From contig OY282560.1 of NCBI GenBank assembly GCA_958295665.1, forward strand, positions 194,613,011 through 194,677,010: a DNA stretch of 64,000 nt, read 5' to 3'. Below are positions 36,844 to 47,335 of this stretch, in pieces. The stretch is from Tipula vernalis (lineage: Eukaryota > Arthropoda > Insecta > Diptera > Tipulidae). Position 1 is the first letter of the stretch. Each line of letters opens with the position of its first letter. Position numbers and translations under genes: made by a program. The notes beneath the pieces were generated by a model. The model had not been told where the DNA came from. It did not search any database and was given only the letters and a program-made list of their open reading frames with translations.

Positions 36844-36998
36844 TTCGACAAATCTGGTAAATTGACCTTTAATCATTTTTTGGATTTTTTCAATTTTGTT
36901 TTCTACCTCTTTGTGTAAAATATCGCTGTACTTAACTCGTTTTTCAGTGGTGGTTGATTGTTCCGCATTTTTATCGACTATACTTCTTTGTTGTGCGT
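36844..36998 (-). pseudogene. LINE ORF1 (gag-like), 3' part, interrupted by LTR element
   Basis: Minus-strand coding sequence with a TTEKRVKYSDILHKEVENK segment and a following lysine-rich helix. It ends at a stop near 36841; one base out of frame the sequence would go on. Its 5' side is cut at 36998 by the LTR retrotransposon. After removing 36999-44909 and one GCGT copy, this frame joins that of 44910-45004 without a shift, which shows the two pieces are one ORF split by insertion. Confidence 0.8.
36995..36998. repeat. Target-site duplication GCGT (left copy)
   Basis: GCGT directly precedes the 5' LTR and is repeated directly after the 3' LTR at 44910-44913. A 4-bp duplication is usual for Ty3/gypsy integrase. 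Confidence 0.9.
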
Positions 36999-38178
36999 TG
37001 TAACAAATGCATGTTACTGGCACTACAGAACAAATCTACAGTAGGTTAAATTAGGGAACGGTTCAGGAAAGGTTCTGATGCACAAAGGGAAAAAAAAAGT
37101 AAACCTAAGTAGTTCCGGTTGGAAAATTTTTAATCAGAGCAATATTGGAAATTTTTTTGGAAAAAATGATTGTTTTAGAAAAGAAAGAAAAAAGAAGGGA
37201 GTTTGGGAAAAAAATTCTGTGAGGCAAGAACGAAAATAAAAAAAAAACAATATTATTGGGAGTTATACAATAAAAAAATAGAAAAAAACAGTTTTAATTT
37301 TAACTTGTGCATACCGTGAAAGTCGGGTATATAGTGATTTGTGGTAATTGAATATCTAACAGTAAACGAATTACTCGTAATCCATTTGGGACTGTGAATA
37401 GTTTGCCCGTGTATAGGCTATAGATTAAATATCGTAAAATAACTATACCCATTAATTAGTGTAAATAGTATATATGTCTATACTAAAGATATTTTAAATA
37501 ATAAAATACTAATAAAAAAAAAAATCTGTAAATAAAAGTTAAATAAAAAGAAATAAAAAAAAAATAAAAAACTGTTCCGGTGTTCACGTTTCATTGATTC
37601 AGATGAGGAAGTGAATTTAGTTACAACGAGTTTGCTGAGTGGAGGATATCAATCAGGATATTCCCATAAGTTTGCAGTGCTGGTGAATCGCATCGTACTG
37701 TGTCCTTGGTGTGCAGAATTAACATTAAATAGCAGATGAGGAAGTGAATTTGGTTACAAGGAGTTTGCTGAGTGGAGGATATCAATCAGGATATTCCCAT
37801 AAGTTTGCAGTGGTGGTGGATCGCATCATGCTGTGTCCTGGGTGTGCAGAATTATCATTAAAATAACAGGTATTCCTGTAAACCACATTTTTTTTTGCTT
37901 TATATAAATTTTTTTGTCATATCATATTGTTTATCTCAAAAATTTTGTGTATCTGGCGGCTATACGCTTTCCTATTTCGACTAATCGGTATGTACACAGC
38001 ATGATCGGTTAAAAGTGGTAATAGCAAGTCGTTGTGAAGTATGAGGGAATGGGCGTGATTCTCCAGAAATATAATGTTGGCTTACCGAGAGAAAATGACC
38101 CACTACCGAATATAAAAAATATGACCTCACCGAACAGAGCTAGCAGGTGACGTGTCTCTCCGAAGTGGTAAGGTAACA
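36999..38178 (+). repeat. 5' LTR (1180 bp)
   Basis: Starts TGTAACAAATGC and ends GGTAACA, followed at 38182 by the primer-binding site. About 595 bases (roughly 37540-38135) have no counterpart in the 3' LTR. This extra part contains a 133-bp tandem duplication. A gggtatatagtg segment near 37328 could be a TATA-type promoter element. Confidence 0.88.
37601..37868 (+). repeat. 133-bp tandem duplication inside 5' LTR
   Basis: Two adjacent units, 37601-37733 and 37734-37868, both begin agatgaggaagtgaattt and share ggaggatatcaatcaggata and ttcccataagtttgcagtg, with a handful of substitutions between them. Confidence 0.92.
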
Positions 38179-38181
38179 TTA

Positions 38182-38199
38182 TGGCGCCCAAATTAGCTT
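38182..38199 (+). promoter_or_regulatory. Primer-binding site
   Basis: TGGCGCCCAAATTAGC begins three bases after the 5' LTR end. The leading TGG complements the tRNA 3' CCA. The primer tRNA species was not determined. Confidence 0.75.
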
Positions 38200-39146
38200 T
38201 GTTTATTTATATGAAGATTTTGTGTGGTTGTGATTTCCCGTGAGGTGTGAAACATCTGCTGGTTTGGGAAATACTTTCAATTCTCCTAGGTTGTGGATTG
38301 ACTTTTTGAATAGTGTTCTAAAGCCAGGATGGTTGATACTTCCAGGGAGTTCAAATCAAACCAGAAAATATTTTACGATGTGAATTTTCATATTTCAAAT
38401 TTTTCCAAATTTCTTTTTGTTTTTTTTCATTGTTTCGTTGGGACACTCGGTTATGAAATAGATTTTTTTGCTTACTCCGATTTGGATTGATTTTGCACTT
38501 AAAGTTTATTCATTGATACTGGTGTACTGTTAATGAGCAGGTGAGAAAAACAGAATTTCAAGTTTTGTTCGAAGTTAAATATAGTGTTGAGACAACTTTT
38601 GCTTTGGGTGATTTACCAAATGGAACCATTAAGATTTGTTCTCTAATTCTAGTTGTATTTAAAAATTTTTTGCGTACACTAAATAAAATAGATACCGTTT
38701 CAAACCACTTATATTTTCCATTTTAGTTTCTGATTTTTTTTTATTTTTGGGGAGTTGCGGTCATCCTACTTCTTCACAACGACTTCTATACATCGCGTGT
38801 CAAACAATCAAGCTAAACACATTTTTTTTCACGGACTAATTTTTTTTCTCGATTAGTAAATAATAATTTTTTTTGTTCGGTTTCAGCGAGTGTGGTTTTT
38901 TTGATTTTTTTTTGCATCAGAATTTTTGCTGGTAGCGACGAGTACAGCTTTTAAGTTTGAGGCAAGCGGTGAGATTTGTTTTGAGTAACTATAATATTGT
39001 AGTAAAATAATACGTTATCAGTTATTTAGGTATTTACCTGGGTAATATTTATTGTGGCGTCGTGTTACCTGTATATAATTTCTGTTTATTTTTTTTGTGT
39101 ATATTAACTTGTGAATAATATTTTTTTTATCGTGTTGTAAATAAAA
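38200..39146 (+). other. Leader of the LTR element, untranslated
   Basis: AT-rich, T-run-rich sequence between PBS and the gag ATG, without a recognised domain. The 61-codon frame at 38541-38726 is not supported as a gene. Confidence 0.6.
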
Positions 39147-41017
39147 ATGGAGGGTTTTAATATTAGTTATTTAAAACCAGATGAATTTTTAGTCGAATGT
39201 AATGTAAGAAATATTGAGGGTAGTCCAGGTGAGAGATTAGCAAGGCTAAAGATATTAGTTGATGAAGAATTTAATGATCCTATTCTTCAGCCTTGCAAAC
39301 CCCATAAACAAGCTTCGAAAAATCCAGATCGCGAGATTCGAAAATGCGTTGGGAAATTACAGGAACATCGAGCTTGGGTGGTGAGTCTAAAGAATGAAGA
39401 AGTTAGTCCGAAATATTTCCATGGGGTGTTGACTAGAATTTGGCATGTGATACAAAGATTGGAGCGATTAGTATTAGTTACAAGGCGCTACAAAAATAAT
39501 TGTATGGATGCTTTAAAAGAAGGCCAAATTTTAGAAAAACACATCCAGAAATCTGTGACAGATAATATTTCATTAAACGAAACGATTAGGAACTTGAAGA
39601 AAGCAGAAAAAATTTAATAGAGGAATTATCTTCTTCGGAGGATGAACTTTCGGATTGTGAATCAACGGTTTCGAAAAATTCAACAAATACAGTAAGCTTT
39701 GCCGAAAATAAACCTGCTGTAACCAATGAGCAAATATCACAGAATACGAGTACAATGCAGCAGATAAATTCAGGTATGCAAAATTTAAATTTGACCACTA
39801 GGGCATTGGCAAATGCTCAACAAAATCCGATTCCGCAATATTTTTCAGGTCCACCATCTGGCTATAATAACACATTACATTTTTCGTGTCCAAATTCCAA
39901 TATTCAAACTCAACCTTTCGGACAACCAAAACCAATGCCTATCTTTGCTAATCAACCAACTTCTGTGTTCGGGTCGTATGATCGGAAACATCAATTGTCG
40001 AATTGGAAAATTGATTTCGATGGTTCTACGGATGGCGTACCAGTAGAGAGATTTCTCTTTAAAGTAGAACACTTAGCTCGTACATACCAAGTCACTGAAT
40101 ACATAATAAGGGACCAATTTAGTGTATTGTTGAAGGGATCTGCCTCTAATTGGTATTGGTGCTACATTGAGCGTAATCCGAATTCGTCTTGGGGGGAACT
40201 TAAAGCTGCAATTATTGAGCGATTTCAAGATCTACGTACAGATGACGATATTCGTAGGCTAATTGATTCTCGCAGACAAATAACAGGAGAATCTTTCATC
40301 GAATTTTACAACGAAATTCTTTCCCTGACTCTTCGATTCCGAATTCCGATTCCGGATTCGGATATTTTAAGAATGCTTCGCTACAACATGAACGTTGGTC
40401 TTCAGAATCATCTTGCTGACCAAGATATTGCCTCCAATAGTGCTTTGGTAAGAAGATGTGTCGCTCTCGAAGATATGTGGAAACGGCACAATTATGTACC
40501 CGACAAGTTTTGTAGACCACAATATCACGTGAGTGAAATTGTAAACCCTGTAGTAGATCAAACTGGTGTGACCACTGATAATATTAATCAAAACTTTGTC
40601 TCGGACAAGAATCAAAAGTGTTCGTTTTCAAACTTTGGCCCACAAAATTATAATTCATCAGTAAATCCTAATCTCGGACAATCCCAAAATTTTAACCAAA
40701 ATCCGAACCAAATTGATGCGTTTCAGCAAAATTACAATCCGTCAGTAAAGCCTAATATACCGAATAATTTTATTTGCTGGAATTGTTTTGATATAGGACA
40801 CACTTTTGCTAAATGTTCAAAACCTCTGCGGCTATTTTGCCGCGGATGTGGAAAAGACGGATGCACAAGAAGTAACTGTTCAAAGTGTTATTCTTCGGGA
40901 AACGTCGAGACGAGGACTCAAGGGGCTGCCATGAACTACCCTCGAAACACACGGCAGCCATACCAACCATATGTGACAAAAATTTTGACCAACAACTCCC
41001 AGCAAAATCAACATTAA
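39147..41017 (+). CDS. gag: Gag of the LTR element, split by a one-base frame break
   Basis: The ATG at 39147 (aaaaATGG) opens a 156-codon frame ending at 39617. The following frame, open from about 39610, carries straight on into the rest of Gag. The shift sits in an A-run at about 39605-39611, where one missing A would explain it. The second frame contains a serine/aspartate-rich linker, a glutamine/asparagine-rich stretch and a capsid-like domain (about 40000-40490, with tryptophans and an ALEDMWKR segment). Two zinc knuckles then follow. The first, at 40775-40816, is a CX2CX4HX4C type; the second, at 40838-40879, is CX2CX4CX4C, with cysteine in place of histidine. Gag would package the element RNA and form particles. 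It overlaps the pol frame by about 130 bases, and pol lies in the -1 phase, suggesting ribosomal frameshifting; no canonical slippery heptamer is evident. Confidence 0.88.
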
Positions 41018-44000
41018 AATATTCGGCCGAACCCAATTTTGTTATTCCAAATTCTAAATTGCAATTTTGTCCTGAAAATAGTACCTCGGTAATCTCAAAT
41101 CAATCTAAAAGAAAACGGTCGGATAAAGCTAAATCTCGTGTTTGTAAAAATTGGGACAAACGCAAAACACTAAATTTTTCAATTTCGGAAACATTCATTA
41201 CCGAGCATTTAGATGATAGACCATACGCCAACGTTGGTATTAATGGGGTACCGTATAAAGGTTTAATGGATAGTGGTGCCTCTATTACTGCGTTGGGACA
41301 GGGTTGTGAAAAGTATCTTTTAAATCCTGATATAAAAATTCATAGCATATCCTCGGAAGTCAAACCCGAAGGTGGGCAAAAGCACCGTATTATAGGATAT
41401 TTTAGGGCTACTGTCTACTACAACGGTGAACAGAAAGTAATGAATATTTATCTAATTCCAAGCCTAAAACAAGCTCTCTATTTAGGCATAGATTTTTGGA
41501 AATAATTTAAAATAATTCCAAAATGTATCTCAGAGTTGGATAAAGATGATTCTGACTTCCACGTTCTTTCCCATGATCAAAAATGTCGCCTTGATGCAGT
41601 CGTTAAACAATTTCCATCGTTTAACAAAAACGGTCTTGGCAAAACATCAATAATTTCGCACAATATTGACGTACAAGGTGCTACGCCCATCAAACAACGA
41701 TACTATCCCATATCTCCTGTGGTACAAGCTGATTTGTTTGCTGAGATAGATCGGATGGTGTCTTTGAAAGTAATTGAAGAATCTAGAAGTGCATGGAGTT
41801 CACCCGTGACATTAGTTCGGAAACCAAATGGCAAGGTCCGTCTTTGTTTGGATGCAAGACGAGTGAACGAAGTGACGAAAAAGGATGCGTATCCACTGCC
41901 TATAATCGACGGACTCATCAGCCGATTTGAAGAAACAAGATTTATCTCAAGTATCGACCTGAAAGATGCATTTTGGCAAATCCCGCTGGATGAGGAGTCC
42001 CGAGATATGACGGCGTTTACAGTCCCTGGTCGCCCTTTGTATCAATTTAAAGTTATGCCATTTGGTCTCTGTAATGCGCCTCAGAGTATGAGCCGGTTAA
42101 TGGACCGTGTGATTCCTAATGAATTTCACGATCGCGTCTTCGTTTATCTGGATGACCTTCTAATTGCTTCTAGGACATTTGAAGATCATCTCGAATTGCT
42201 TTCAATTGTTGCTAAAAGATTGTTTGATGCTGGTTTAACAGTAAACCTTGAAAAAAGCCACTTCCTCCTCAAACGCATCAACTATCTAGGTTATGTGGTT
42301 GGCGACGGAACCCTTTCAACAAACCCGGATAAGGTAAAAGCCATACACGATTATCCAATACCAACTACTCCTAAAAGACTTCGTCGTTTCTTAGGAATGG
42401 CGGGATGGTATCGGCGCTTTATTCCCTCCTTTGCTTCTCTTGTTGCGCCTCTAACAGATCTCACCAAAAAGAACTCAAAATGTGTTTGGTCCTCGAAAGC
42501 CCAGCAAGCGTTTGATAGTGTCAAAATGGCGCTTTCAAATGCTCCAGTGTTGGTACACGCAAATTTTTCCAAACCGTTTGTGATTCAGTGCGATGCTAGT
42601 ACAACTGGTGTCGGAGGGGTGTTGTTGCAGGAAGGTGATGATGGGGAGGAACATCCCATCGCATATATGTCTCAGAAGTTGAACGCAGCTCAGCGAAATT
42701 ACTCCATCACCGAGCTAGAGTGTTTTGCGGCTGTGCTTAGCGTAAAGAAGTTCCGAGCATATATCGAGGGATATCCTTTCACTATCATCACTGACCACGC
42801 CAGCCTTAAATGGCTTATGGGCCAGAAAGAGCTCACAGGCAGGCTAGCGCGTTGGAGTCTGAAACTGCAAGGATTCGACTTCACAATACAGCATCGTAGT
42901 GGATCACAGAACGTCGTACCAGATGCAAGTTCGAGAGTCTTTATGGAAGAGATCGTTCTGAATGATAGTGGCTTTAATATTAACCTCGACGCCGTATCGT
43001 TCAAATCTACTGAATATTTAGAATTAATTTCTAAAATCCTATCTTCATCTGACTCTTTCCCTAATTTTAAAATATCTGATGGCAAAGTCCAAGTCAACAC
43101 TTCGGCAAATAAATATCTCTCTATTACTATGTCTGACATACCAAATTGGAAACTATACCTACCTAATTCCTTGGTAATGTACATTCTGGTACAAGTGCAC
43201 AACCCTCCTACGTCGGCTCATGTTGGTTCTGCGAAAATGCTAGGAAAAATTCAACGATACTTTTATTGGCCTAAAATGGCAAATGATGTACGACATTATG
43301 TCAGCGAGTGCCATAAATGTAAGGAAATTAAGCCAGTAAATTACTCCACCAGAACCGAGATGGGTGGGCAAAGAGTAGTTGTGCGGCCCATGCAGCGTTT
43401 ATTTGTCGACTTTCTTGGTCCTTATCCCAGATCCAAACACGGAAATGCTTACATTTTCATCGTTTTGGATCACTATTCTAAATTTATTTTTCTGAAACCG
43501 TTTCGAAAAGCTCTCGCCTCAGAGATTATCAAATTCTTAGAGAAAGATATTTTCCTTTCATTTTCCGTACCTGAGTATGTTGTCTCTGATAATGGTCCAC
43601 AATTTACGTCTAAAATCTTCCAGAGTTTCCTGTCTAAGTTCGGTGTCAAACATTCACCTGTTCCGCGTTATTGTCCCCAAGCGAATGCATCGGAGCGCGT
43701 CAATCGATCTGTACTATCGGCTTTGAGAGCTTATGTTGACGACAATCACACTACGTGGGATCAGTACCTTCCAGAAATTACCTGTGCTCTGCGAAATGTT
43801 ATACATGATGCGACGAAGTACTCTCCTCATTTTTTAATGTTTGGACAGCACATGATCATGCATGGCAAGGAATACGATCTGTTAAAGCTGCTAAGCTTAG
43901 AAGGTGAGGGAATTATTTCGGCGGAGTCAAAAAGCAATACTCTAGGTGCCTGTCAGAGTGTAGTGTTGAAACATTTGGAAGATGTTTACAAAAAATTTTG

Positions 44001-44226
44001 TCATACTTATAACCTCCGGAGTAAGAAACGAAGTTTAGAAATTGGGCAAACGGTATTTGTTAGGAATTATGTGCAAAGTAATGCCATAGCTAAATTTTCA
44101 GCTAAGCTGGCACCTAAATTCCTTAAATGTTCTATACTCAATAAGTTAGGAAACACTGCGTATGAGTTAGTAAATGATGGAGGCAAAAATCTTGGAACCT
44201 ACCATATCAAGGATATTCGTTCCTGA
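40885..44226 (+). CDS. pol: Pol of the LTR element (PR-RT-RNaseH-IN) with one in-frame stop
   Basis: The -1 frame relative to gag is open from before 40885 (a GTG, not a start) to a TAA at 41503-41505, and the same frame reopens at once to 44226. The first part holds the protease (DSGAS, about 41268-41282, and an ALYLGIDFWK end). The second starts without a real ATG (41536 is TTG) and has RT with YLDD at 42145-42156. RNase H has QCDAS, TELEC and TDHAS blocks. Integrase has an HHCC zinc segment (about 43195-43322) and a DDE core in the VDFLGPYP, SDNGPQF and ASERVNR segments. A short GPY/F-like tail ends with KFLKCSILNKLGN. All catalytic residues I can check are present. The TAA replaces a codon that is sense in the related fragment at 1-1047, so a nonsense mutation is the simplest reading. 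Confidence 0.93.
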
Positions 44227-44324
44227 ATGAATGGTGTAGTTAGAAAATTCAAAATCAAGTTCCGTGGTGGTTAGTGGTGCCCGGCTTGATGAGACATTCA
44301 GGGTGTGTGGTACGTCCCCACGAA
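44227..44324 (+). other. pol-to-3' LTR spacer lacking an obvious polypurine tract
   Basis: Ninety-eight bases between the pol stop and the 3' LTR. Purine runs are short (for example caggg and gtggttagtgg), unlike a standard tract directly next to the LTR. This may reflect a divergent tract or a small rearrangement. Confidence 0.5.
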
Positions 44325-44909
44325 TGTAACAAATGCATGTTACTGGCACTACAGAACAAATCTACAGTAGGTTAAATTAGGGAACGGTTCAGGAAAGGTT
44401 CTGATGCACAAAGGAAAAAAAAAAGTAAACCTAAGTAGTTCCGGTTGGAAAATTTTTAATCAGAGCAATATTGGAAATTTTTTTGGAAAAAATTATTGTT
44501 TTAGAAAAGAAAGAAAAAAAAGGGAGTTTGGGAAAAATTCTGTGAGGCAAGAACGAAAATAAAAAAAAAAACAATATTATTGGGAGTTATACAATAAAAA
44601 AATAGAAAAAAACAGTTTTAATTTTAACTTATGCATACCGTGAAAGTCGGGTATATAGTGATTTGTGGTAATTGAATATCTAACAGTAAACGAATTACTC
44701 GTAATCCATTTGGGACTGTGAATAGTTTGCCCGTGTATAGGCTATAGATTAAATATCGTAAAATAACTATACCCATTAATTAGTGTAAATAGTATATATG
44801 TCTATACTAAAGATATTTTAAATAATAAAATACTAATAAAAAAAAAATCTGTAAATAAAAGTAATAAGAGCGAGCAGGAGACGTGTCTCTCCGAAGTGGT
44901 AAGGTAACA
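44325..44909 (+). repeat. 3' LTR (585 bp), shorter than the 5' LTR
   Basis: Same TGTAAC start and GGTAACA end as the 5' LTR. Relative to it, one block of about 595 bases is missing between about 44862 and 44867. Confidence 0.9.
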
Positions 44910-44913
44910 GCGT
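44910..44913. repeat. Target-site duplication GCGT (right copy)
   Basis: GCGT directly after the 3' LTR, identical to 36995-36998. Confidence 0.9.
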
Positions 44914-45569
44914 GTTGTGATTGTCCTTGCGTGTGTACATGTTGTTCATCTTTTTCTTGTTGTTGTAGTGCTTGTTGTAGTAGCTGCACATTGTAAAAGT
45001 GCACATTTTTGTTTTTTATGTGTATCTTCTCCGCATTTATAACACCTCTCTTTCATTCCAGCGTAGAATATTCTGGCTTTAATATTTCGAATATATAAAA
45101 CTTGCGATATTTCTCGCTCTATTTCTATGTACATGCCCCTTACTCCCGAAAAAACTGGTAGCAGTGAGTTAACTATAAACTTTTCACGTCTTGTTGACAG
45201 TATATTTCCAAAACGGTGCAAGGCCTCTCTTAGTGTTTTATCCGTAATTTTTGGTGGCTAATTAAACACCCTCACGTACCGCATTATCCCATTTGCTCCT
45301 TTCACCGTTACCTCAGTTGATGTTCCATTTATATAATTGCATGTCAAAACATGTGTGTCTCGTGATATCTCAAGGTACCTTTGTTCTGTGTTAAACTTGA
45401 TATACAAACACCGTTCGTACAGATCTTTGTACACTGTATGTATATATGTATATCTTTCGCCGTTAGCCCATTGTTCAATACAAATCGCATCATCTCTTGG
45501 TCAGACGGCTTAGCATAATATGTCTTCTCGAACTGTACTTTTTACGGTGTTTTGTCTTAAACTTTCCAT
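44910..45569 (-). pseudogene. LINE ORF1 (gag-like), 5' part with zinc knuckle
   Basis: Read on the minus strand from an ATG at 45569 with several frame breaks. There is an FEKTYYAKPSDQEMMRFVLNN segment around 45450-45535, then a strand/helix region typical of the RRM-like part of LINE ORF1 (about 45230-45430). A well-preserved 45221-44946 frame follows, with an REALHRFGNIL segment, a GVRGMYIEI segment and a CX2CX4HX4C knuckle (CYKCGEDTHKKQKC). A frame change near 44950-45004 moves into a glutamine-rich tail that runs up to 44910 and continues in 36998-36844 across the LTR insertion. ORF1 proteins bind LINE RNA. No ORF2 (endonuclease/RT) of this copy is present: beyond 36840 different DNA follows. 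The host LINE was already dead, or was truncated later. Confidence 0.8.
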
Positions 45570-45722
45570 TGCAATCCACAACTTTGTTAAAATTAGGTAT
45601 TAAATTTTACCAATGCGCAGAATTGCGCTTATCAAAATTGTATAGCACTAGTACCACAATGTCTTTTTATTGTTGAACTCTCACTAATTTTTATTTCTAT
45701 TTTTATAATTGATGTATGTATA

Positions 45723-45884
45723 TGTTACGGCTAATGTACAAAATAGGAGAATGTGTACATTCGCCGGTAAATGTACATATTCCCCAAAGAGAATATTCTC
45801 CTTTTCCAAATAGAATCCAGTAAGAATATGCACATTTACCGGTGAATGTACACATTCGCAGCTCTATGTACATTAGCCGTAACA
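45723..45884. mobile_element. 162-bp palindromic MITE, copy 1
   Basis: Ends are tgttacggctaatgtaca and its reverse complement. The two outer ~60-base arms are inverted repeats apart from one mismatched block of about ten bases and a few single changes, so most of the element folds as a hairpin around a ~40-base core (gagaatattctc-containing). A second copy of identical length lies at 52545-52706 in the opposite orientation. No coding capacity (the 62-codon minus frame here is a by-product). No convincing target duplication was found. Confidence 0.88.
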
Positions 45885-46535
45885 GATGCATTGGCAGACC
45901 GAGTATTTTTCATTGATAAAATTTTAATCAAAAATGTTCAATTTTACATGGGTTCTTATGGTAAATCGTAAAATGTACCCCCTTAAATTAAGCTTCTTTC
46001 AAATTTGGTATGATGCTGACGGCTTGTATATATAGGTGCTTTGTTTATACCCAGTTTTTTTTTTTAATTTACAAAATAAACACAGAAATACATTCATACA
46101 ATTTCCTCTTTTACTTTTTTTTTTAAACATTCCAAATATGCAAATTAATTGTGTTGTAATTAATATGGATAGGTAAATTACCGAATCCTGATTATCCTAA
46201 ATGTTTGAATGCTGTCACAGAATGTGCCAACTTGTAACATTCTCAATGTTCCAAACAGAAAATTGACTATTTCATCATTGTGGGGTAACAAACAAAATTG
46301 TTTGGCCATTAATTTAATTCGCTAAAGGTTTAATTTGAAATGTAAAAGGTTCAATTTGAGGTTTGAGATATTAGCAGTGACCTTTCTTAAGTCTTAAACA
46401 ATATTTATGTAAGGTTTGGTTCAAATCGGTCAGGTCGTGTTTATTGGTTTAAATATCATACACATATGATGTCATACATACAAAAATTCACTTTACTTTA
46501 TACATTGATCAACTACTCACTAAACATGGGTTCAA
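45885..46535. other. AT-rich intergenic stretch, no gene seen
   Basis: No recognisable domain, RNA gene or repeat end. Confidence 0.5.
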
Positions 46536-46735
46536 CATCATCTTAACCCACATTCAACGCGCAAACGGTTCCCAACTCAACCCTCAACCCAACCGCAAAC
46601 TCTCTTTCAACTCAATCCTCAAACCACCATATATAAAAAAACTGTCAACTGCTCACTATATCTTAACCCAAACCCAACTCAACTCCAACTCAACTTGAAC
46701 TCAACCCGCAAATTGACCCCTAACCTAACCGTCAA
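46536..46735 (+). repeat. Strand-asymmetric caactcaaccc cryptic repeat
   Basis: The plus strand is built of A, C and T with very few G, in irregular caactcaaccc / aacccaactcaac units. It looks like a decayed minisatellite. Confidence 0.65.
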
Positions 46736-47335
46736 CTAGATAAATTTTATTTGTAAATATTGACGATTCAAACGACGTATTAAATGAAATTAGTTTCCGG
46801 TCACTTGGAATTTTTGAAGTCTCATAACTCGCAAACCTAAACATTTTTTGATCTGATCTTTGCGACTATACAGTTTTCTAGGATTGCCTAGATTATACAG
46901 CATATAAATTCAAAAAATGTACGCAATATTTTACATAATGAGAATAAAAGATTTTTGAACTTTTTTATTTTTATTTTTTAGCTTTAAATAAAGATAAAAA
47001 AAAATTCCATTTTAACATTTATTACTTAAGTATTATAAAAATCAATAACTTATTACTAAATTTTAACACAACTATAAAAGGAAAATTGAAAAAATAATCA
47101 AACTTGAATCCGATTTTTAGGATAATCTTTTAATAAATATTTGGTTCTTTTAGATATAGGATAGCACGCATAAATTTCCTCGCGCCTTCTTATTATAATT
47201 TACCTACTCAAGCGGCTTTGGAAGTAGATATCCTTTGATATTGGACCATTTGGTAAATGTCGTATAAAATTTCGTCTTCTGTGGAATATTTTCAATTGAT
47301 TTCTATGGGCATTGCTAGTGTTCCCATTAACTGAT
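46736..47335. other. AT-rich intergenic stretch, no gene seen
   Basis: Nothing recognised. Confidence 0.5.

Larger units (their letters stand above)
36999..44909 (+). mobile_element. Nearly complete young Ty3/gypsy LTR retrotransposon
   Basis: The unit runs from TGTAAC at 36999 to GTAACA at 44909, bounded by GCGT duplications, and contains 5' LTR, PBS, gag, protease-RT-RNase H-integrase and 3' LTR. It was inserted into a minus-strand LINE ORF1. Where the LTRs align (about 540 bases at the start and about 42 at the end) I count about three substitutions plus length changes in A-runs in the first part, and two or three changes in the last part, so insertion was recent. No env-like ORF exists between pol and the 3' LTR. 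The pol sequence resembles mdg3/blastopia- or Osvaldo-type families; I cannot decide the clade by eye. No obvious polypurine tract precedes the 3' LTR, which is odd. Confidence 0.93.

Noticed and set aside
36585..36851. Minus-strand 88-codon frame over the GC-rich island
   Set aside because: It lies opposite the better-supported arginine-rich plus-strand frame, has no recognised domain, and long chance frames are expected in GC-rich DNA.
41536..41538. Start of an independent pol ORF at 41536
   Set aside because: The codon is TTG and the frame is continuous with protease upstream except for one TAA, so this is not a separate initiation site.
42699..43202. 167-codon minus-strand frame
   Set aside because: Antisense shadow of the integrase/RNase H part of the young element's pol.
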